NCBI GenBank assembly: GCA_024641895.1
Contig: JAHECE010000061.1
Location: forward strand, 1-11,981
DNA length: 11,981 nt
Direction of reading: 5' to 3'
Source: Actinomycetales bacterium
Lineage (GTDB): Bacteria; Actinomycetota; Actinomycetes; Actinomycetales; JAHECE01
Shown: one piece after another, positions 6,727 through 11,981 of the stretch
How the letters are laid out: every line of letters starts with the position of its first letter
Position numbering within the stretch: the stretch's first letter is position 1
Made by a program: the position numbers and the translations under genes
The notes under the pieces: generated by a model
What the model was told of the DNA's origin: nothing
The model's database searches: none
Seen by the model: only the letters and a program-made list of their open reading frames with translations

Positions 6727-6766
6727 GCGCCGACCCGCGCCTGCGAACCCGAGGCACGCGCCGCAC
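6727..6766. repeat. 40-bp direct repeat, copy 2
   Basis: This is a perfect copy of 6624-6663; the flanking bases differ on both sides. It ends 16 bp before the hypE stop codon. The two copies bracket a 63-bp segment that holds the small hairpin and the shorter CCTGCGAACC match. Identity over 40 bp suggests a recent duplication or members of a dispersed repeat family. Confidence 0.85.
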
Positions 6767-6782
6767 GGCAGCCAGGACCCAC

Positions 6783-8021
6783 TCAGCAGATGCGCGGCAG
6801 CTGCTCCCCGACCAGCATGTCGACGATCCGCTCGCTGCCGACGATCGTCCGGATCGTCACCATTCCGGGGTGCTCTCGCACGACCGTCCCGATGCGCACC
6901 GCACCCTCGCCCTCGGGCACCGACCGCATCGCCGCGACGACGGCGTCCGCCGACTCCGCAGGCACGATCGCGACGCACTTGCCCTCGTTCGCGACGTGGA
7001 AGGGGTCGAGGCCGAGCATCTCGCACGCGGCTCGCACGGGCTCGGGAACCGGCACGGTCGCCTCGTCCAGCACCATCCCGACACCCGACGCCTCGGCGAT
7101 CTCGTTCAGCGCCGAGGAGAGCCCTCCCCGCGTCGGATCGCGGAGGACCCGGACATCGGGCTCGACCGCCAGGACCGCGGCGACGAGCGCGCCCAGCGAC
7201 TGGGTGTCGGAGGCGATCTCCACCTCGAACTCGAGTCCCTCGCGCACGCTCATGATCGCCACGCCGTGCAGACCGATCGGCCCCGAGAGGATCACCGCGT
7301 CGCCGGGCCGAGCACGGTCGGCCGCCGGCGCAACGCCGTCAGGGACCAGGCCGATCCCGGCCGTGTTGACGAAGAGCCTGTCCGCCGCGCCACGGCCGAC
7401 GACCTTCGTGTCGCCCGTGACGATCTGCGCGCCGGCGGCGGCCGCAGCGCGCGCGGCGGACGCGGCGATCAGCGAGAGCTCCTCGAGCGGCAAGCCCTCC
7501 TCGATCACGAACGCCAGTGAGAGCGCCAGCGGCTGAGCACCCATCATCGCCAGGTCGTTGATCGTCCCGTTGACGGCGAGCTCGCCGATGTCCCCGCCGG
7601 GGAAGCGCAGCGGACTCACCACGAACGAGTCGGTCGTGAAGGCGAGGCGGGCGCCCGCGACATCGACCACGGCGGCATCGTTGAGCGGCCCGCCGGGCGC
7701 GGCCGCCGCGATCGACGGCCCGATGACGTCCCGCATCAGGGCGTTGGACAGCTGCCCGCCCGAGCCGTGGCCGAGGATGACCCTGGCGCCCTCGGGGATG
7801 GGTACGGGACAGGCCAGTGACTCGGCGTCGATGGTCACCGTCTCCGCCGGGCCAGGGCCAGGGCCAGGGCCAGGGCCAGGGCCAGGGCCAGGGCCAGCCT
7901 CCTGCAACGCGCCAGCGCCACCGACGGCGCCCGCCCCAGAGCCCGACCCTGCGCCCGTCACCGCGGCCGAACCGTCGGGGACGACGGCGCCCAGCCCGTT
8001 CCCGGACCCGTTCCCGCTCAT
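6783..8021 (-). CDS. hypE: Hydrogenase maturation protein HypE (thiocarbamate dehydratase)
   Basis: HypE receives a carbamoyl group from HypF on its C-terminal cysteine and dehydrates it with ATP to a thiocyanate, the source of the CN ligands. The 412-residue protein ends in the required LPRIC (C412). The core starts at about residue 71 (CPVPIPEG), followed by ILGHGSGGQ, NDAAVVD, FTTDSFVVSPLRFPGGDIG, VNGTINDLAMMGA, GDTKVV and RDPTRGGL, all typical of the PurM-like AIR-synthase fold. Residues 1-70 are an unusual Gly/Ala/Ser/Pro-rich extension with eight Gly-Pro pairs at 43-58. The ATG overlaps the hypD stop as ATGA with GGAAGG upstream, so coupling supports this long start. The frame stays open further upstream on this strand, but that stretch is antisense-phase reading through hypD. 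It is the last gene of the minus-strand operon. Confidence 0.95.
   Translation of the reverse strand: MSGNGSGNGLGAVVPDGSAAVTGAGSGSGAGAVGGAGALQEAGPGPGPGPGPGPGPGPAETVTIDAESLACPVPIPEGARVILGHGSGGQLSNALMRDVIGPSIAAAAPGGPLNDAAVVDVAGARLAFTTDSFVVSPLRFPGGDIGELAVNGTINDLAMMGAQPLALSLAFVIEEGLPLEELSLIAASAARAAAAAGAQIVTGDTKVVGRGAADRLFVNTAGIGLVPDGVAPAADRARPGDAVILSGPIGLHGVAIMSVREGLEFEVEIASDTQSLGALVAAVLAVEPDVRVLRDPTRGGLSSALNEIAEASGVGMVLDEATVPVPEPVRAACEMLGLDPFHVANEGKCVAIVPAESADAVVAAMRSVPEGEGAVRIGTVVREHPGMVTIRTIVGSERIVDMLVGEQLPRIC
7849..7896. repeat. Hexanucleotide microsatellite, eight GGGCCA units, inside hypE
   Basis: Eight uninterrupted copies of GGGCCA (plus strand; TGGCCC in the coding sense) encode the Gly-Pro run at HypE residues 43-58. 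Such arrays can change copy number by replication slippage. Six-base steps keep the frame, so linker length would vary without breaking the protein. Confidence 0.95.
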
Positions 8022-9130
8022 CCGACCGTCACCTTCCGTGCGCCGAGCCCGCGGGCTGCGGCGTAGAACGCGGCGCAGGTGCCCTCCGCACTCACCATGG
8101 GAGCGCCGAGCGGCTTCTGCGGGGTGCAGAGGGTGCCGTACGCCGTGCAGTCGAGCGGCACCTTCTCGCCCGTGAGGATGGCGCCCGCGATGCAGGCGGG
8201 GTGCTCGTTGGTGTGGATCTGCCCGACCTCGAACTTCTGCTCCGCATCGAAGCGCGCGTAGTCGGCCCGGAGCAGGTAACCGGAGTCCGGGATCGCCCCG
8301 ATGCCCCGCCACTTGCGCTCCCCGATGTCGAAGACCTCGTGGATCTGCTTCTGCGCAAGCGGCGCCCCGTCCCGCTTCACCGCGCGTGCGTACTGGTTCT
8401 CGACCTCGAAGCGGCCCTCCTCGAGCTGGCGGATCGCCATGAGGATGCCCTCCAGAAGGTCGAGGGGTTCGAAGCCCGTGACGACGATGGGCACCCGGTA
8501 CTTCTCGGCGATCGGCTCGTACTCCGTCCAGCCCATCACGGCGCACACGTGCCCGGCGGCGAGGAAGCCCTGCACCTGGTTGGTGGGCGAGTCGAGCAGG
8601 GCCGTCATCGCCGGCGGCACGAGGACGTGGCTGACCAGCACGCTGTAGTTGTCGATGCCCCGCGCCGCGGCCTGGGCGATCGCCATGGCGTTGGCCGGCG
8701 CGGTGGTCTCGAAGCCGACCGCGAAGAACACGACCTGCTTGTCCGGGTTGGCGATCGCGATCTTGAGCGCGTCGAGCGGCGAGTAGACGATCCGCACGTC
8801 GGCGCCGCGCGCCTTGAGGGCCAGCAGGTCCGTGGTCGAGCCGGGGACGCGAAGCATGTCCCCGTAGCTCGTGAAGATCACGCCCGGCAGGGCGGCGATC
8901 GCGAGCGCCTTGTCCACCTGCTCGAGCGGTGTCACGCACACGGGGCAGCCCGGGCCGTGGATCATCCGGACGCCCTCGGGCAGCGCCTCGTCGATCCCCT
9001 GCTTGACGATCGTGTGCGTCTGCCCGCCGCAGACCTCCATGAGGGTCCACGGCCGGGTGGTGATCCGATGGATCTCCGCCAGCAGCTTCTTCGCCAGCAC
9101 CGGGTCCCGGTACTCGTCGAGGTACTTCAC
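8018..9130 (-). CDS. hypD: Hydrogenase maturation protein HypD (Fe-S scaffold)
   Basis: HypD works with HypC to hold iron while two CN ligands and one CO are added. The 370-residue protein shows the signature motifs MEVCGGQTHT (C34), HGPGCPVCV (C62, C65), FAVGFETTAPANA and VTGFEPLDLLEGI. The C-terminal cysteine-rich part (HPACIAG, PLDCTAYGTLC and GTCAAF) supplies ligands for its [4Fe-4S] cluster. It starts with GTG at 9130, overlapping the hypC stop by 4 bp (GTGA), with GGGGG 7 bp before it. The stop overlaps the hypE start by 4 bp. Length and motifs are normal and nothing appears missing. Confidence 0.97.
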   Translation of the reverse strand: MKYLDEYRDPVLAKKLLAEIHRITTRPWTLMEVCGGQTHTIVKQGIDEALPEGVRMIHGPGCPVCVTPLEQVDKALAIAALPGVIFTSYGDMLRVPGSTTDLLALKARGADVRIVYSPLDALKIAIANPDKQVVFFAVGFETTAPANAMAIAQAAARGIDNYSVLVSHVLVPPAMTALLDSPTNQVQGFLAAGHVCAVMGWTEYEPIAEKYRVPIVVTGFEPLDLLEGILMAIRQLEEGRFEVENQYARAVKRDGAPLAQKQIHEVFDIGERKWRGIGAIPDSGYLLRADYARFDAEQKFEVGQIHTNEHPACIAGAILTGEKVPLDCTAYGTLCTPQKPLGAPMVSAEGTCAAFYAAARGLGARKVTVG

Positions 9131-9471
9131 GCCGGCACCCCCGCACCGGCGGGCCCGCCCACGACGGCGTCCGCGTGGGGCGCCTCGTCCGAGACGACGG
9201 CCGGCTCGCTCTGACCCGGGCCCATCGTCGCGAGCTCCTGGGCGATGAGGTCGCCCATCTGCTCGAGGATCTCGAGCGTCTTGAGCGCCTCCGCCTCGTC
9301 CACCTGGCTGATGGCGAAGCCGACGTGCACGATGACGTAGTCACCGAGCCTGACGTCGGGGGTGTAGGCGAGGCATGCCTCCTTGCGGACGCCTCCGAAG
9401 TCGACCTTGCCCATCAGCAGGGTGGCGTCGTCCCGGATCTCGATGACCTTGCCGGGGATTCCAAGACACAT
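9127..9471 (-). CDS. hypC: Hydrogenase maturation chaperone HypC with long C-terminal tail
   Basis: HypC carries the Fe(CN)2CO unit, bound through its N-terminal cysteine, from HypD to the large subunit HyhL. The protein begins MCLGIPGKVIEI (essential C2) and keeps the conserved HVGFAISQVDE (H49), followed by the usual C-terminal helix to about residue 78. At 114 residues it is longer than the common 75-95, because of an acidic, Ala/Gly/Pro-rich tail that looks disordered. The ATG has a strong GAGGAGGAA site that overlaps the end of hypF, 13 bp upstream. It is the only hypC/hupF-like gene in the window, so it probably serves HyhL directly. Confidence 0.96.
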   Translation of the reverse strand: MCLGIPGKVIEIRDDATLLMGKVDFGGVRKEACLAYTPDVRLGDYVIVHVGFAISQVDEAEALKTLEILEQMGDLIAQELATMGPGQSEPAVVSDEAPHADAVVGGPAGAGVPA

Positions 9472-9484
9472 GGCAGGTTCCTCC

Positions 9485-11974
9485 TCAGGCGCGCGCGGCG
9501 GGGGTCTGCGACCCCTGGCCCGCGGCCGTAGCCATCCGTGCGGCGGCGACGGCCGCCTGACCATAACTGATCCCTCCGTCGTTGCACGGGACCAGCCGAT
9601 TGACAAAGACCTCGAACCCGTCCGCCGCGAGCCGCTCCAGCAACGACGTCGCGAGGCGCCGGTTCTGGAACACCCCTCCCGAGAGGCAGACGACGTCGAG
9701 CCCGGACGCGGCCCGCGCGTCCGCCACGAGCTCCGCAGTGACCTCGACGATGCACTCGTGGAAGGCCGCCGCCAGATCCTCGCGGCCGACGCCGCGGGCG
9801 CGGCCCTCGAGCAGTGCCGCCAGCGTCGGTCGGGGGTCGTAGACGAGCAGGTCGCCGACACGGTCGAGGGCGTAGGGAAGAGCCTCGGCCCGGAGATCGC
9901 CGGCGGCGACCTCGAGGTCGATGGCGGCCTGCGCCTCGTACTCGGCGACGTCCCGAAGCCCGAGCAGGGCGGCGACGGCGTCGAAGAGCCGTCCGGCCGA
10001 CGACGCCACGGGCGCGTTGAGCCCGCGCCGTACCTGGGTGCGCACCGTCTCGACCTCGCGCGGGTCGAGACGGCCGACGAAGTCGGCGACCAGGTCGCCG
10101 TCCGGACCGACGACGGCGTCGAGTGCGCCGTCACGGGGGCGTGAGTCGAGACCGGCTCGGTCGAACCAGGTGCGCCGCACGGCGTCGTCGTCCGCCCGCG
10201 GCCGTCGAGCGCCGTCCGCACCCGCCACGTCCTCGGCGCCCAACAGGTAACCCAGCGCCATCCGGTAGGGCCGCCGGACGGCGAGCGCGCCCCCCGGCAT
10301 CGGCGCCCGGGCGAACCGTGCCACGCGCCGGAACCCGGCGAGGTCGGCAAGGAGGACCTCGCCGCCCCAGAAGGTGCCGTCGTCGCCCATGCCGAGCCCG
10401 TCGTAGGCGACGCCGATGAAGGGCTCGACGATCCCGTGCTCAGCCGCGCACGAGGCCACGTGCGCGTGATGGTGCTGGACGGCGATCCGGCGGTCGGCCG
10501 GGAAGGACCGCACCGCGTGCTTGGTGGACAAGTACTCCGGGTGGAGGTCGTGCGCGACCACCGCCGGCTCGAGGGCCAGCAGCCGCCCGAGGTGCCCGAG
10601 CCCGGCCAGGAACGCCTCGTAGGTGGGCAGGTCCTCCAGGTCGCCGTTGTGCGGCGCCACATGGGCCCGCGCGCCCTGGGCCAGCGTGAAGGTGTGCTTG
10701 AGCTCCGCGCCGACGGCCAGCAGAGGCAACGACGTCGGGACCGGCAGGGGCAGCGCCTCGGGTGCGTAGCCGCGTCCGCGCCGGACGATCGACTCCCGCC
10801 CGGCGACCACGCGGGTCACCGTGTCGTCGTACCGTGCGCGGATCTCGCGGTCGTGGGAGAGGAACGCGTCCGCGAGGCCGGCGAGGCGGCGGGCGGCGTC
10901 CTCGTCGTCGGTGGCGAGCGGCTCGTCGGAAAGGTTCCCCGAGGTCAGGACGACGGGGCGCCCCACGGCCTCGAGCATGAGGTGGTGCAGGGGCGTGTAG
11001 GGCAGGAAGACGCCCAGGCGAGGGCTGCCGACGGCGACCGACGGCGCGAGGGTCGGCTCGCCGTCCGGGCGGGCCTCGAGCAGCACTACGGGCCGAGCCG
11101 GACCGGTGAGCAGGTCGCGCTCGAGCTCACCGACGCGCGCGAGCCCGGACGCCTCGGCGAGCCCGGCGACCATGACCGCGAACGGCTTGGCCCACCGCCG
11201 CTTGCGCTCCCGAAGGAGGGCGACGGCCGCCTCGTTCGTCGCGTCGCACGCGAGGTGGTACCCGCCCAGCCCCTTGACCGCGACGACGCGACCGGCCAGG
11301 AGGTCGACGACGGCGCCCGCCAGGGCGTCGTCGTCGACCTCCTGGGCAGCCGCGCCCGTCGGCCGATAGGCAAGGCGTGGACCGCAGGCGGGGCACGCGA
11401 TGGGCTCGGCGTGGAAGCGACGGTCCGCGGGGTCGGCGTATTCGGCTGCACAGGCCGGGCACATCGGGAAGGCGGCCATGGTCGTCGCGGCGCGGTCGTA
11501 GGGGAGGTCGTCGATGATCGTTGCGCGGGGACCGCAGTTCGTGCAGTTGGTGAATGCGTAGCGGTAGCGACGGTTCGCCGGGTCGGCGACCTCGGCAAGG
11601 CACTCGTCGCACGTGGCGATGTCCGGCGGGAAGAGCCGGTCGGCCGCGCCGCCGGTCACGCTCTTCTCGATGCTGAAGCCGGGCGCAGCAAGGCAGACCA
11701 CGGCGCGCACGGCCTCCAGCGGCTCGATGGCCACGTGCTCGACGAGGGCACGCGGCGGCGCGTCCGTGCGCAGCCGGCAGACGAACGCCGCCAGCGCAGC
11801 GGACTGGCCCGCGGCCTCGACCTCGACACGGCCGGCGGCGTTGCGCACGCTGCCGGCGAGCCCCAGCTCGCCGGCCAGCCGCCACACGAAGGGGCGGAAG
11901 CCGACCCCCTGGACGACGCCGTCGACGGTCACGCGCACGGCCTCGCGCGGGCCGGCGGCGGCTGCCCCGGCCAC
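9485..11974 (-). CDS. hypF: Carbamoyltransferase HypF (start near window edge)
   Basis: HypF makes carbamoyl-adenylate from carbamoyl phosphate and ATP and passes the carbamoyl group to HypE. Its domains appear in order. An acylphosphatase domain (about 12-95) has GVGFRPF (R27) and RNAAG (N45). Two CxxC-x18-CxxC zinc fingers use C122/C125/C144/C147 and C172/C175/C194/C197. A YrdC-like domain (about 215-400) contains KGLGGYHLACD, FLPYTPLHHL and VLTSGNLSDEP. A Kae1-like domain (about 415-815) contains HDLHPEY, QHHHAH (501-505), AYDGLGMGDDG and LSGGVFQNR. The frame reads 829 residues from a GTG at 11974 and stays open to the window edge, so the real start may be slightly outside. All domains are complete. 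It is the first hyp gene visible in the minus-strand operon, and further genes could precede it. Confidence 0.96.
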   Translation of the reverse strand: MAGAAAAGPREAVRVTVDGVVQGVGFRPFVWRLAGELGLAGSVRNAAGRVEVEAAGQSAALAAFVCRLRTDAPPRALVEHVAIEPLEAVRAVVCLAAPGFSIEKSVTGGAADRLFPPDIATCDECLAEVADPANRRYRYAFTNCTNCGPRATIIDDLPYDRAATTMAAFPMCPACAAEYADPADRRFHAEPIACPACGPRLAYRPTGAAAQEVDDDALAGAVVDLLAGRVVAVKGLGGYHLACDATNEAAVALLRERKRRWAKPFAVMVAGLAEASGLARVGELERDLLTGPARPVVLLEARPDGEPTLAPSVAVGSPRLGVFLPYTPLHHLMLEAVGRPVVLTSGNLSDEPLATDDEDAARRLAGLADAFLSHDREIRARYDDTVTRVVAGRESIVRRGRGYAPEALPLPVPTSLPLLAVGAELKHTFTLAQGARAHVAPHNGDLEDLPTYEAFLAGLGHLGRLLALEPAVVAHDLHPEYLSTKHAVRSFPADRRIAVQHHHAHVASCAAEHGIVEPFIGVAYDGLGMGDDGTFWGGEVLLADLAGFRRVARFARAPMPGGALAVRRPYRMALGYLLGAEDVAGADGARRPRADDDAVRRTWFDRAGLDSRPRDGALDAVVGPDGDLVADFVGRLDPREVETVRTQVRRGLNAPVASSAGRLFDAVAALLGLRDVAEYEAQAAIDLEVAAGDLRAEALPYALDRVGDLLVYDPRPTLAALLEGRARGVGREDLAAAFHECIVEVTAELVADARAASGLDVVCLSGGVFQNRRLATSLLERLAADGFEVFVNRLVPCNDGGISYGQAAVAAARMATAAGQGSQTPAARA

Positions 11975-11981
11975 CGGCAGG

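Noticed and set aside
6624..6766. CRISPR array
   Set aside because: There are only two repeat copies, 40 bp long with one 63-bp gap, and no cas gene is nearby.
5662..7536. A 624-codon plus-strand frame starting before the DUF559 gene and running over hypE
   Set aside because: It is out of frame with the DUF559 domain, is Arg/Pro/Ser-rich and continues antisense to hypE. No family features were seen.
7849..7896. CRISPR or regulatory iteron reading of the GGGCCA array
   Set aside because: The 6-bp units have no spacers, lie inside hypE and keep its frame. It is a coding microsatellite.
6783..9344. A single 853-codon minus-strand frame that would fuse extra sequence to HypE
   Set aside because: The part upstream of 8021 is an off-frame reading of hypD and hypC with no motifs. 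The ATGA overlap with hypD and a ribosome-binding site place the HypE start at 8021.
9127..10662. A 511-codon minus-strand frame that would extend HypC upstream
   Set aside because: Its upstream two-thirds is an off-frame reading of hypF. HypC must start at MCLGIPG, because Cys2 has to be near the N-terminus, and a strong ribosome-binding site precedes that ATG.

Overview
The window reads as high-GC actinobacterial DNA (GTG start codons, strong GC bias at third positions, short gene overlaps). This is inferred from base composition and gene style; no species can be named. It carries most of the locus for a cytoplasmic NAD(P)-linked [NiFe]-hydrogenase of the group 3b (HyhBGSL, 'sulfhydrogenase') type. 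The proteins needed to build its active site are included, apart from the nickel-insertion pair HypA/HypB.

Left part, plus strand (212-5559): a tight operon encodes the iron-sulfur electron-transfer subunit HyhB, a small protein with a cyclic-nucleotide-binding-like fold, the FAD/NAD(P) subunit HyhG, the small hydrogenase subunit HyhS, the [NiFe] large subunit HyhL and a large-subunit maturation protease. Genes are separated by at most 13 bp, or overlap by 4-8 bp from the cNMP-like gene to hyhG and from hyhS to hyhL. A GC-rich hairpin lies just after hyhL, at the very start of the protease reading frame.

Middle (5560-6782): a lone plus-strand gene encodes a protein with an N-terminal winged-helix (AbiEi-like) region and a C-terminal DUF559/Vsr-like nuclease fold. 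It separates the structural operon from the maturation operon. Its flanks hold hairpins and direct repeats, including a perfect 40-bp direct repeat 103 bp apart between this gene and the convergent hypE.

Right part, minus strand (11974 down to 6783): hypF-hypC-hypD-hypE, transcribed towards the hydrogenase operon. HypF and HypE make the cyanide ligands. HypC and HypD assemble Fe(CN)2CO and deliver it to HyhL. The protease then trims the HyhL C-terminus after nickel insertion. hypD and hypE are coupled to their upstream genes by 4-bp overlaps. HypE has an unusual 70-residue Gly/Ala/Pro-rich N-terminal extension, part of which is encoded by eight copies of a 6-bp repeat.

The expected overall function is NAD(P)H-coupled H2 production or uptake, probably under oxygen limitation. 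The least-explained parts are the cNMP-like protein built into the hydrogenase operon, the hairpin-led protease start, the repeat-coded HypE linker and the repeats around the DUF559 gene.
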